A stretch of 64,000 bases of DNA, from NCBI RefSeq assembly GCF_022846655.1, contig NZ_AP025667.1, forward strand, positions 595,001-659,000, read 5' to 3'. Every line of letters begins with the position of its first letter. Within the stretch, counting starts at the first letter, position 1. The DNA is from Streptomyces seoulensis (GTDB taxonomy: Bacteria; Actinomycetota; Actinomycetes; Streptomycetales; Streptomycetaceae). Under the pieces are notes generated by a model that did no database searches, was not told the origin of the DNA, and saw only the letters and a list, made by a program, of their open reading frames with translations. The position numbers were made by a program, and so were the translations under genes. Shown here in pieces: positions 52,005 through 60,616 of this stretch.

Positions 52005-53009
52005 ATGACGACAGGTCGGCTCGGGCAGGAAGCCGCGCCGCCGAACGCGGCCTATGCCGGGCAGGTCGTGCACTTCCCGGACCCGGTGCGGGCGGCCCGC
52101 CATCCGCGCGGCGTGCGGATCGGCGAGCACGGTCATCCCGACTTCGCTCCGTACGCGCGCGCGGCGGCAGAGATCGCGGACCCCCCGGAGGGGTTCGGCG
52201 TCGACGAACTGCGGCTGACGGACTACGTGTCGGCGAACGCGGTGCTGGCGGCGTCGGGGCACGAGCTGTGGGACACGGTGCCCGACGTGGCGACGCCGCA
52301 CGGCTGGACGTGGCACCACGTGGCGGGCTCGCGGCGGCTGGAGCTGATCCCGGTCGAGGTGAAGGCGCTGCTGCGGCACCACGGCGGGGTGGCGACGGCG
52401 GTGGTGGACCACGCCAAGCGCGGCACGCGCCCGCTGAACGAGACGCGTCCGGCGCACTTCGCGCTCCCCAAGTCGGGGGTGGCGGTGACGGAGTCGCAGG
52501 TGCAGGCCGTCGAGGAGGACCTGGGCTACCGGCTGCCGGGCGCCTACCGGTCGTTCCTGAAGGCGGCGGGCGGCTGCGCGCCGGTGGGTGCCGCGCTCGA
52601 CGCCGAGCTGGGACTGCTGCTGGACCAGCCGTTCTTCACGGTCAGGGACGAGGCTGCGGTCAACGACCTGGTGTACGTGAACAAGTGCCTGCGCGACCAC
52701 CTGACCAAGGACTACCTGGGCGTCACCTTCGTGCAGGGCGGTCTGGTCGCGGTCAAGGTGAAGGGCGAGCGGGCGGGCTCGGTGTGGTTCTGCGCGTACG
52801 ACGACGTACGGGACGTGGACCCCTCGTGGTCGGCGGCGGAGCGCGTGGAGCGGCTGCTGCTGCCCTGCGGCGACGACTTCGACGCGTTCCTGTCCCGGCT
52901 GGCCGGTGATCCGCCGGAGCTGGAGACGGTGGCGAGTCTGATGGTGGACGGCGGCTTCGCGCGTGCCGTCCCGGTGTCCGCGGCGTCCTCGGCGCCGGCG
53001 GGGGAGTGA
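52005..53009 (+). CDS. WHH-type HNH nuclease fused to a SUKH (SMI1/KNR4) immunity domain
   Basis: A 334-aa single-chain toxin-plus-immunity architecture. The N-terminal half matches the HNH/EndoVII WHH family: VRIGEHGHPDFAPYARA, SANAVLAASG, then GWTWHHVAGSRRLELIPVEV with Trp103-His104-His105 and LRHHGG. From about 158 the SUKH domain follows (VTESQVQAVEEDLGYRLPGAYRSFLKAAGG, in part; later DYLGVTFVQGG and WFCAYDDVR). No signal peptide or export domain. AGGGGG lies 8 bases before ATG 52005. It is adjacent to a deaminase/SUKH-4 fusion on the same strand (10 bases), so the two form an operon. Confidence 0.84.
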   Translation: MTTGRLGQEAAPPNAAYAGQVVHFPDPVRAARHPRGVRIGEHGHPDFAPYARAAAEIADPPEGFGVDELRLTDYVSANAVLAASGHELWDTVPDVATPHGWTWHHVAGSRRLELIPVEVKALLRHHGGVATAVVDHAKRGTRPLNETRPAHFALPKSGVAVTESQVQAVEEDLGYRLPGAYRSFLKAAGGCAPVGAALDAELGLLLDQPFFTVRDEAAVNDLVYVNKCLRDHLTKDYLGVTFVQGGLVAVKVKGERAGSVWFCAYDDVRDVDPSWSAAERVERLLLPCGDDFDAFLSRLAGDPPELETVASLMVDGGFARAVPVSAASSAPAGE

Positions 53010-53019
53010 GGTCCGGGTC

Positions 53020-55572
53020 ATGGTGACGTTTGCGCGCGCGCAGGAGCGCGGCGAGGAATGGATCAACGGGGACGTCCCGGCGTACCAGCACCGTGAGGTG
53101 CGGGTGCGGGAGTTCGACCTCGGGTTCGTGGTGTGGGGCGAGGACCGTGCCGACGGGCCGCGTATCGACGCGGGCGGTCAGCGGCTGGTGATCGCTCGGG
53201 ACAGCGGCGAGGCCACGCTGTGGCCCGCGCTGCCGGTGGGCGAGGTCATCCGCCGGTACGAGGAGCTGTACGGCCGCCCGGACGACGTCGAGGACGCGGT
53301 ACCGGTGCCGCCCGCCGCGCGGGTGGACCTGAACCAGACGTCGTTCCTGCTGAGTCCTCCGGAGTGGCTGCAGGAGGCGGCGGACAAGCTGGGGATTCCG
53401 GACCGGCGTCCGGAGACCGCTCAGGGTACGGACTCCGGTCCGACCCAGGGTTCGGCCCCGGTCCCGGCCCAGGGGTCGTCCGTGGACTCCGGTTCCGGGC
53501 TCGCCCGGACGCAGGCCGGGGTACCGGCCGCCGCGTCGGGGACCGATGTTCCGGGGTCGGTCCAGGGTGCCGGGTCCGGGCTCGCCGAGACGCGGGCCGG
53601 GGTGCCGGCCGCCGCGTCGGGCGGGGCCGGGTGGCCCGCCGCCGGGGGTGACGCGCCGGGCGCCGGAGACACCCCGTGGGCCGGTACGGACACCAACGCC
53701 GAGGGGAGCGAGGACCGTTCGGTGCCGCTGCCCGCGACGGTGTTCGCGCCGCCGCTGAACGACAGCAGCCCGCGCCCGCCCGCCGCCGAACCGGACGCGA
53801 AGACGGCGCTGATGTCGGGCGGCAGCCGGCTCCCGTCCACCGCGGTCGCCCCCGCCGTGGACGAAGCGGGCACCCCGGCCCAGGGCACCCCGGCCGGTCC
53901 GGCGCGGCCGCTGCCGCCGCACGCCGGTGACATCGCCGACGCGGCGACCAGCAAGGCCGCGCCCCCGCCGCGCAAGCCGCGCGGCCCCGCCGCACCCCCG
54001 CCCCCGCCAGGCGTCCCCGGCACACCGGGCGAGCACCGGGGCGGCGGCGCCGAGGGCTACGTACCCACGCGGCTGGTGTCCTCGCTCGGCCCCGAGAACC
54101 CCGACGCCCCTGCCGGGCCGGGCGGAGCGCCGCAGCCGCCGGTCGCTCCGGGCACCCCGGCCCCGCCCCGGCCCGCCGGAGCCCCCGGCGCCGTGCACCA
54201 CGCGGAGACCGTGCTGTCGCAGCCCCCCGTGGGCGGCCCCGGCGTGCCTCCGCCGCCGTCCGCCCCCGGCACGCCCCCCGCGCCCGGCACCCAGCCGACG
54301 GCGGGGATGCCTCCCGTACCCGGCATGCCGCCCGGCCCCCCGGCCGCGCCGCGGCCCATGCCGCACGCGGGGCCGCCCCCGTCGGCGCCGATGCCGCACG
54401 CGGGCCCGGTGCCGCAGGGCGCGCCCATGCCCCCGGCGGGCGCCGTACCTCCGCCGGGCGCCATGCCCCCGCCCGGTGCGATGCCGCCGCCGGGAGCCAT
54501 GCCGCCTCCGGCCGGTGCCATGCCGCCCGGCGCGATGCCTCACCCGGCCGCGCCGATGCCGGGCCAGCCCGCCGCCTACGGGTATCCGCAGCCGGGGCAG
54601 CCCATGGTGGGGCCCGGCTACCAGGCGGTGTTGCGCTACCGCGCGCAGGACGGCTCGGAGCAGCAGCTCATCCGGCGTTCGGCGCCGGGCACCCCGCACC
54701 CGGAGTGGCAGATCTTCCACGAGCTGCGCGCGATGAACGTGCCGCCGGACCAGGTGCTGGAGCTGCACACCGAGCTGGAGTCCTGTGAGCTGCCGGGCGC
54801 GTACTGCGCGCGGATGATCCGGGAGCAGTGGCCGCAGGCGCGGATCGCGTCCATCGCCCCGTACGGCACCGATCACGCGAGCCGGCAGGAGGGCATGCAG
54901 GAGCTGCTGGCCCATCAGGGCGAGCTGCACCAGGTGGCGGACGGTCCCGCGCGGCCCGCGCCGGTGCGGGCGCCGCTGCCGCCGGTGCCGCCCGCGCAGC
55001 CGGTCCCGCCGGAGGGCGTCGCCCAGGAGCTGGCGGCGGTGTTCGGGCCGGGCGTGTACCGGTTCGAGCAGCAGGCGGTGGCCCGCCAGGGCGTGCCGCC
55101 GGTCGTGGCGCACACCCTGGTGGTGGCGGGACTCCCGCTGGACATGGGCCCGTTCTTCTGGGCGCAGGCCCAGCCGGGCCGTCCGGTGCCGACGCTTGCG
55201 GAGCTGGCGGCCGAGCGGGGAGTGGCCCCGGCCTCGGACGCGGGGTCCTACCTGGTGATGGGTACGGACTTCGGCAAGGCGATCTGCGTGCAGTACGGGA
55301 CGGCGAACATCGTGGCCGTGCCGGTGGAGAGCGGTCCGGGCGGGGCGCCGGTGCCGCCGCAGTTCGTCAACTCCGGGCTCCCCGAGTTCGCGCGCTGCCT
55401 GGCCCTGCTGGGCCGGATGTGGCGGCTGCGCTACGGCCTGAACCAGGAGCAGGCGGCCCGCTGGACCGTCGACTTCCAGGCCCAGTTGGCCGCCCTGGAC
55501 CCGGCCGCGCTGGCGTCGCCGGAGAGCTGGTGGTCGGTGCTGCTGGAGCAGATGTGGGACGGGCTGCTTTAG
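53020..55572 (+). CDS. Deaminase-like / SUKH-4 fusion with long proline-rich linker
   Basis: An 850-aa protein. Residues 1-110 form a small domain (EWINGDVPAYQHREVRVREF, LVIARDSGEATLWPALPV) similar in pattern to YrhB/Imm35-type immunity domains. Residues about 120-530 are Pro/Ala/Gly-rich and low in complexity, with GAMPPP repeats near 478-505. Then comes a deaminase-like domain: H560-P-E562 (HxE) and C589-ELPGAY-C596, a variant of the usual PCxxC. The last 180 residues match SUKH-4 (VYRFEQQAVARQGVPPVVAH, GSYLVMGTDFGKAICVQYG, WWSVLLEQMWDGLL). So a predicted nucleic-acid deaminase is carried in cis with its own immunity domain. The ribosome site is weak, consistent with coupling to the previous gene. 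A perfect terminator follows. Confidence 0.8.
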   Translation: MVTFARAQERGEEWINGDVPAYQHREVRVREFDLGFVVWGEDRADGPRIDAGGQRLVIARDSGEATLWPALPVGEVIRRYEELYGRPDDVEDAVPVPPAARVDLNQTSFLLSPPEWLQEAADKLGIPDRRPETAQGTDSGPTQGSAPVPAQGSSVDSGSGLARTQAGVPAAASGTDVPGSVQGAGSGLAETRAGVPAAASGGAGWPAAGGDAPGAGDTPWAGTDTNAEGSEDRSVPLPATVFAPPLNDSSPRPPAAEPDAKTALMSGGSRLPSTAVAPAVDEAGTPAQGTPAGPARPLPPHAGDIADAATSKAAPPPRKPRGPAAPPPPPGVPGTPGEHRGGGAEGYVPTRLVSSLGPENPDAPAGPGGAPQPPVAPGTPAPPRPAGAPGAVHHAETVLSQPPVGGPGVPPPPSAPGTPPAPGTQPTAGMPPVPGMPPGPPAAPRPMPHAGPPPSAPMPHAGPVPQGAPMPPAGAVPPPGAMPPPGAMPPPGAMPPPAGAMPPGAMPHPAAPMPGQPAAYGYPQPGQPMVGPGYQAVLRYRAQDGSEQQLIRRSAPGTPHPEWQIFHELRAMNVPPDQVLELHTELESCELPGAYCARMIREQWPQARIASIAPYGTDHASRQEGMQELLAHQGELHQVADGPARPAPVRAPLPPVPPAQPVPPEGVAQELAAVFGPGVYRFEQQAVARQGVPPVVAHTLVVAGLPLDMGPFFWAQAQPGRPVPTLAELAAERGVAPASDAGSYLVMGTDFGKAICVQYGTANIVAVPVESGPGGAPVPPQFVNSGLPEFARCLALLGRMWRLRYGLNQEQAARWTVDFQAQLAALDPAALASPESWWSVLLEQMWDGLL
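54450..54545 (+). repeat. Degenerate tandem repeats coding for GAMPPP units
   Basis: About five imperfect 18-21-base units within the proline-rich linker, coding for GAMPPP-like hexapeptides. Prone to length variation. Confidence 0.6.
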
Positions 55573-55593
55573 CGAGCGCGTCCGTCGAAACAT

Positions 55594-55625
55594 GGGGCCC
55601 TTCACCGGTTCGGGTGAAGGGCCCC
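55594..55625 (+). terminator. Terminator of the toxin/immunity operon
   Basis: A perfect 13-bp stem (55594-55606 with 55613-55625) with a 6-base loop, 22 bases after the stop. Confidence 0.8.
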
Positions 55626-55755
55626 TTGGCGTTCCGTGCCCGCTTCCGGCCATGCGGCGTCCGCGGAGTGTCGCGTCATGAACACCCATGACCCAACCGG
55701 CAGGATATGCGCAAAATCATCATGTCGGGTATGTCCGGCGGAGAGGGGTCCCAGG

Positions 55756-56619
55756 GTGAGCGGTACGGCGAGGACATCACGCGGCTACCGGCCCGACCAG
55801 GTCGACGCCTACCTGGCGGTGCTGTCCCGCGACCGGGACGCCGCCTGGGAGCGCGCGGCCCGGCTGACCGTGCTGGCCAGGCGGATGGAGGGCGAGTCCG
55901 CGCGGCTGCGCGAGACGGCCGCCGGGCTCGCTCCGCAGGAGTACGACGCCCTGGGCGAGCGTGCCCGGCACGCGTTCGGGCTGCTGCGCGAGGAGGCGGC
56001 CGGCTTGCGCGAGCGGGCCCATGACGAGGCGCGGCACCAGGTCGACCGGGCCGAGCAGGAGGCCGCCGGGCTGGTGGGTGCCGCGCGGGAGGCGGCGCGA
56101 GCGCTGTGCGCCGAGGCCGAGGAGGAGGCCGGGCGGCTGCTGCTGGCGGCGCGTACCGAGGCGGACGGCGTGCGCGTCGGCGCCCGGCGGGAGGTGCGCG
56201 AACTGCGCGGGCAGGCCCTCGCGCTCCTGCGTGAGGCGCGGGCCCACGGTGCCGCCGTCCTCGCCGAGCAGGACGCCGAGCACGCCGAGCGCGGCGCTGC
56301 GGTCGGGCACGCGGGGTCGGAGCGGTCGGTCGAGGCCGAGACCCGCCTCGCCCAGCGGACGGCCCGCGCGGAGGCCGAACTCGCCGCTGCCGAAAGTGCC
56401 TTTGAGGAGGCGTCCGTTTCGGCCCGGCACCGCCAGGACGAGGCGCACGCGCGTGCCGCCGAGATCCTCGCCGAGGCCCGCCGCCACGAGGAGCGCACCG
56501 CCCGCGAGACGGAACGCGTACTGCGCGAGCACAGCGACACCTGGGACGACGTACAGGCCCAGACGAGCCGCGTACGGGACCGGCTCACGGCGCTGACCAG
56601 CCGGGCCGCCGCGCGGTGA
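55756..56619 (+). CDS. DivIVA-like coiled-coil (cellulose-binding-type) protein
   Basis: A 287-aa protein. The N-terminal RGYRPDQVDAYLAVLSRDRD is the DivIVA-type motif that binds curved membrane. The remainder is an almost unbroken Ala/Glu/Arg coiled coil to the C-terminus, similar to the polarity and scaffold proteins (Scy, FilP, DivIVA) of streptomycetes, although shorter. GTG 55756 is chosen because GAGAGG lies about 9 bases upstream and the reading further upstream lacks family character. The likely role is a cytoskeletal or polar-growth scaffold (inference). It stands alone. Confidence 0.83.
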   Translation: MSGTARTSRGYRPDQVDAYLAVLSRDRDAAWERAARLTVLARRMEGESARLRETAAGLAPQEYDALGERARHAFGLLREEAAGLRERAHDEARHQVDRAEQEAAGLVGAAREAARALCAEAEEEAGRLLLAARTEADGVRVGARREVRELRGQALALLREARAHGAAVLAEQDAEHAERGAAVGHAGSERSVEAETRLAQRTARAEAELAAAESAFEEASVSARHRQDEAHARAAEILAEARRHEERTARETERVLREHSDTWDDVQAQTSRVRDRLTALTSRAAAR

Positions 56620-57024
56620 TGCCCGGGTCGGGGACCGGATGCCCTAGGGGGCGGGTTGCCCCTGACGCGGCGTAAGGGTGGAGGCTGAGTCGGGTCCGGG
56701 GTGGAGACGACCCTGAGAAGGGCTCCACCCGGCGGTGGAGTACCCCTAGGGGTATCTCCGTACGAGGGCTCGGGGAGGGTTCGTCCCCGCGGAGGACGAG
56801 AGCGGGCATGCCCCGTCCTTAGTCTGGCTTTATGCCGCCGGGGGGCGGCTGACCGAACCTCGGGGGTAGGGATTTCCCCCCTGGAGACGGGGGTCCGCAC
56901 CAGCGTGCGGCACCCCCCGTCACGGCCAGACTCGAGGCGTAGCGCACGGACGTACCGGCCCGCACCTTCCCGCATCGCACCGCGACCCAGGTCGCCCGCG
57001 ATCGATCCGCATAGGAGACATACC
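56620..57024. other. Intergenic region upstream of the ABC transporter operon
   Basis: 405 bases without a supported gene. It holds the palindrome at 56741-56754, a CTCCACC/GGTGGAG hairpin just before it (about 56723-56740), a GGAC...GTAC-rich stretch and short GGGGT runs. The AGGAGA ribosome site of the next gene closes it. Confidence 0.55.
56741..56754. promoter_or_regulatory. Perfect 14-bp palindrome
   Basis: TACCCCTAGGGGTA, with outer GGAG/CTCC arms extending the dyad. About 270 bases upstream of the ABC ATPase start. Possible operator or cruciform; factor unknown. Confidence 0.45.
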
Positions 57025-57813
57025 GTGACATCGGCTGTGACCATTCCCAGGCACGGGGGTACTGGAGGGCCTACGGCCGTCGCCGCGCGGGCGCGGCAGG
57101 TCGTGAAGGCGTACGGCGCCGGGGAGACCCGTGTCGTCGCCCTCGACCACGTCGACGTGGACATCTCCCGTGGCCAGTTCACCGCGATCATGGGTCCCTC
57201 GGGCTCCGGCAAGTCGACCCTGATGCACTGCCTCGCCGGTCTGGACACGGTGACCAGCGGTCAGATCTATCTGGACGAGACCGAGATCACCGGCCTGAAG
57301 GACAAGAAGCTCACCCGGCTGCGCCGCGACCGGATCGGCTTCATCTTCCAGGCGTTCAACCTGCTGCCGACGCTGAACGCGCTCGAGAACATCACGCTGC
57401 CCATGGACATCGCCGGCCGCAAGCCCGACAAGGCGTGGCTGGACCAGGTCGTGGAGACCGTCGGGCTCGTGGACCGCCTCAAGCACCGGCCCGCCCAGCT
57501 CTCCGGCGGCCAGCAGCAGCGTGTCGCCGTGGCCCGCGCGCTCGCCGCCCGCCCGGAGATCATCTTCGGCGACGAACCGACCGGAAACCTCGACTCGCGC
57601 GCCGGCGCCGAGGTCCTCGGCTTCCTGCGCCGCTCGGTGGACGAGCTGGGCCAGACCATCGTCATGGTCACCCACGACCCCGTCGCCGCCTCCTACGCCG
57701 ACCGCGTGCTCTACCTGGCCGACGGCCGGATCGTGGACGAGATGCTGAAGCCCACGGCCGACCAGGTCCTGGACCGCATGAAGGACTTCGACGCGCGGGG
57801 GCGCACATCATGA
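57025..57813 (+). CDS. ABC transporter ATP-binding protein, MacB/LolD type
   Basis: A 262-aa ATPase of the MacB/LolD/FtsE class, which powers FtsX-type permeases. Walker A MGPSGSGKST at about 56-65, Q-loop FIFQAFNLLPTL, signature LSGGQQQRVAVARAL, Walker B IIFGDEPTGNLD and H-loop VTHDPVAASYADR. GTG 57025 has AGGAGA 7 bases upstream. The stop overlaps the permease start (ATGA), so the two subunits are made together. Substrate unknown: lipoprotein, peptide or drug export or mechanotransmission are possible for the class. Confidence 0.94.
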   Translation: MTSAVTIPRHGGTGGPTAVAARARQVVKAYGAGETRVVALDHVDVDISRGQFTAIMGPSGSGKSTLMHCLAGLDTVTSGQIYLDETEITGLKDKKLTRLRRDRIGFIFQAFNLLPTLNALENITLPMDIAGRKPDKAWLDQVVETVGLVDRLKHRPAQLSGGQQQRVAVARALAARPEIIFGDEPTGNLDSRAGAEVLGFLRRSVDELGQTIVMVTHDPVAASYADRVLYLADGRIVDEMLKPTADQVLDRMKDFDARGRTS

Positions 57814-60389
57814 CCGTCCTGAAGACCTCGCTGCGCAACTTCCTCGCGCACAAGGGCCGGATGGCGCTCTCCGCGATCGCGGTCCTGCTGTCGGTGGCGT
57901 TCGTGTGCGGCACGCTGGTGTTCACCGACACCATGAACACCACCTTCGACAAGCTCTTCCAGGCCACGTCCTCCGACGTCACCGTGAGCGCCAAGGGCGC
58001 CTCCGACACCGGGGAGACCACCTCCGACACCGGCAAGCCGCCCGTCCTGCCCGCCGCGGTGGTCGACGAGATCAAGCGGACGCAGGGGGTGAAGTCGGCC
58101 GAGGGCACGGTGTTCTCCACCTCGGTCACCGTGGTCGACGGCGACAAGGACAAGCTGTCGCCCACCAGCGGCGCGCCGACCATCGTCGGCAACTGGAACG
58201 GCAACGACGCCCGCACCATGAAGATCACCACCGGTGCGGCGCCCACGGCCTCCGGCCAGATCATGGTCGACGCCGACACCGCGAAGAAGCACCACCTGAA
58301 GCTCGGCGACGACATCGGCGTCATCACCGCCATGGGCACGCACCACGCGCGCGTGTCCGGCATCGCCACCTTCACCGTCACCAACCCCGGCGCGGCGATC
58401 TTCTACCTGGACACGAAGACCGCCCAGCAGACCCTGGTCGGCCGCACCGGCGTCTACACCAACGTCAACGTCACCGCCGCCCAGGGCATCACCGACGCCC
58501 GCCTCAAGCAGGACGTGAGCAGGGCCCTCGGCGCCGGTTACAAGGTGCAGACCGCCAAGGAGGTGGCCGACGCCAACCAGCAGGACGTGAAGAGCTTCCT
58601 CGACGTCATGCGGTACGCGATGCTCGGCTTCGCCGGGATCGCCTTCCTGGTCGGCATCTTCCTGATCATCAACACCTTCTCGATGCTGGTCGCCCAGCGG
58701 ACCCGCGAGATCGGCCTGATGCGCGCCATCGGCTCCTCCCGCCGCCAGGTCAACCGCTCGGTGCTGATCGAGGCCCTGCTGCTCGGCGTCATCGGCTCCT
58801 TGCTCGGCGTCGGCGCCGGGGTCGGCATCGCCGTCGGCCTGATGAAGCTCATGGGCCAGATGGGCATGCACCTGTCCACGGACGACCTGACGGTCGCCTG
58901 GACCACCCCGGTGGCCGGTGTGGTGCTCGGCGTCGTCGTCACCGTCCTCGCCGCCTACCTGCCGGCCCGCCGCGCGGGCAAGGTCTCCCCGATGGCCGCC
59001 CTGCGCGACGCGGGCGCCCCGGCCGACGCCAGGGCCGGTGTGATCCGCGCGGTGATCGGTCTGGTCCTCACCGGGGCGGGCGCGGCCGGCCTGTTCGCGG
59101 CCGCCGGGGCCGACAAGGCCACGGCCGGCTCGGCCTGGCTGGGCCTCGGCGTGGTGCTGACCCTGATCGGCTTCGTGGTGATCGGCCCGCTGCTCGCCTC
59201 CGGCGTGGTGCGCGTCCTGGGCGCGATCGTCCTCAGGGTCTTCGGCCCGGTCGGCCGCATGGCCGAGCGCAACGCGCTGCGCAACCCGCGCCGCACCGGC
59301 GCGACCGGCGCGGCCCTGATGATCGGCCTCGCCCTGGTCGCCTGCCTCTCCGTGGTCGGCTCGTCCATGGTGGCCTCCGCCACCGACCAGCTCGACAAGA
59401 CCGTGGGCGCGGACTTCATCGTCCAGAGCGACAACGGCTCCGTCATCACCCCGCAGGCCGTCGACGCGCTCAAGAGCACGCCGGATCTGGAGCGGGTCAC
59501 CGAGTACAAGGTCCTGCCCGCCGCGCTGACCACTCCGGACGGCAAGGTCTCCAAGCACGAGACGATCAACGCGGCGGACCCCTCCTACGCCCAGGACCTG
59601 CGCACCGAGACCGTCCAGGGCGACCTCGCCGAGGCCTACGGCCCCGACTCCATGTCCGTCTTCGCGGGCTTCGCCAAGGACCACGGCATCAAGCTCGGCT
59701 CCAAGGTCGACGTCGCCTTCAAGGACGGCCGCACGGCCACGCTGACGGTCCGCGCGATCACCAGCGACGACGTCGTGATCGACAAGGGCGCGATGTACGT
59801 CTCCATCGCCACCGTGAAGAAGTACGTGTCCGCGGACAAGATGCCGCTCGACGTGCTGTTCTTCGCCACCGCCAAGGACGGCCGGCAGGACGCCGCGTAC
59901 AAGTCGCTCAAGGCGGCGCTGCACGACTACCCGCAGTACACCGTGCGCGACCAGACCGACTACAAGCAGGCCCTCAAGGACCAGATCGGCCAGCTCCTCA
60001 ACCTGATCTACGGCCTTCTGGCCCTGGCCATCATCGTCGCCGTCCTCGGCGTGGTGAACACCCTCGCCCTCTCGGTGGTCGAACGCACCCGCGAGATCGG
60101 CCTGATGCGCGCCATCGGCCTCTCCCGCAGGCAGCTCCGCCGCATGATCCGCCTGGAGTCCGTGGTGATCGCCCTGTTCGGCGCCCTCCTCGGCCTCGGT
60201 CTGGGCATGGGCTGGGGCGCCACGGCCCAGAAACTGCTGGCCCTCCAGGGCCTGACGGTCCTGGAGATCCCGTGGCCGACGATCATCACGGTGTTCATCG
60301 CATCGGCGTTCGTGGGCTTGTTCGCGGCCCTGATCCCCGCGTTCCGGGCGGGGCGGATGAACGTGCTGAGCGCTATCGCCACGGAGTAA
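57810..60389 (+). CDS. FtsX-like permease of a MacB-type ABC transporter
   Basis: An 859-aa permease made of two FtsX-like halves. Each has an N-terminal membrane helix (about 18-38 and about 505-525), a large extracellular MacB periplasmic-core-like domain, and three helices containing the conserved cytoplasmic loop TREIGLMRAIGSSRRQV / TREIGLMRAIGLSRRQL. Ten helices in total are expected. It works with the ATPase encoded just upstream (ATGA overlap). In Gram-positives such type VII ABC transporters do not export through a trans-envelope channel but act as mechanotransmitters or peptide sensors/exporters. A terminator follows. Confidence 0.93.
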   Translation: MTVLKTSLRNFLAHKGRMALSAIAVLLSVAFVCGTLVFTDTMNTTFDKLFQATSSDVTVSAKGASDTGETTSDTGKPPVLPAAVVDEIKRTQGVKSAEGTVFSTSVTVVDGDKDKLSPTSGAPTIVGNWNGNDARTMKITTGAAPTASGQIMVDADTAKKHHLKLGDDIGVITAMGTHHARVSGIATFTVTNPGAAIFYLDTKTAQQTLVGRTGVYTNVNVTAAQGITDARLKQDVSRALGAGYKVQTAKEVADANQQDVKSFLDVMRYAMLGFAGIAFLVGIFLIINTFSMLVAQRTREIGLMRAIGSSRRQVNRSVLIEALLLGVIGSLLGVGAGVGIAVGLMKLMGQMGMHLSTDDLTVAWTTPVAGVVLGVVVTVLAAYLPARRAGKVSPMAALRDAGAPADARAGVIRAVIGLVLTGAGAAGLFAAAGADKATAGSAWLGLGVVLTLIGFVVIGPLLASGVVRVLGAIVLRVFGPVGRMAERNALRNPRRTGATGAALMIGLALVACLSVVGSSMVASATDQLDKTVGADFIVQSDNGSVITPQAVDALKSTPDLERVTEYKVLPAALTTPDGKVSKHETINAADPSYAQDLRTETVQGDLAEAYGPDSMSVFAGFAKDHGIKLGSKVDVAFKDGRTATLTVRAITSDDVVIDKGAMYVSIATVKKYVSADKMPLDVLFFATAKDGRQDAAYKSLKAALHDYPQYTVRDQTDYKQALKDQIGQLLNLIYGLLALAIIVAVLGVVNTLALSVVERTREIGLMRAIGLSRRQLRRMIRLESVVIALFGALLGLGLGMGWGATAQKLLALQGLTVLEIPWPTIITVFIASAFVGLFAALIPAFRAGRMNVLSAIATE

Positions 60390-60406
60390 GGGGCAGTGAG
60401 AAGGCT

Positions 60407-60436
60407 GGTGCCGGGGGCTTGGGGGCTCCCGGCACC
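60407..60436 (+). terminator. Terminator of the ABC transporter operon
   Basis: A 9-bp perfect stem (60407-60415 with 60428-60436) followed by a T-rich run (ATTCTTTG), unusual in this window and close to a canonical intrinsic terminator. Confidence 0.75.
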
Positions 60437-60505
60437 ATTCTTTGCTGTCGGGGGTAGAGCCCCCTGGTACGCGAGCTGCGGCACAGGGCACCAGAGCGGC
60501 AGAGG

Positions 60506-60514
60506 TTATCCACA
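60506..60514 (+). promoter_or_regulatory. Single DnaA box upstream of mfd
   Basis: TTATCCACA, an exact consensus DnaA box, about 100 bases before the mfd ATG and about 27 bases upstream of a TAGGCT -10-like box (60542-60547). Confidence 0.4.
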
Positions 60515-60616
60515 GCCCCGCCAAGCCGGACCGCAGCGTCGTAGGCTGGAAGACCCCCGGCCCGTACGACGAGTCGGGCGATTCGCGTTCCCACCCCCAG
60601 GACGGAAAGCCCCTCC

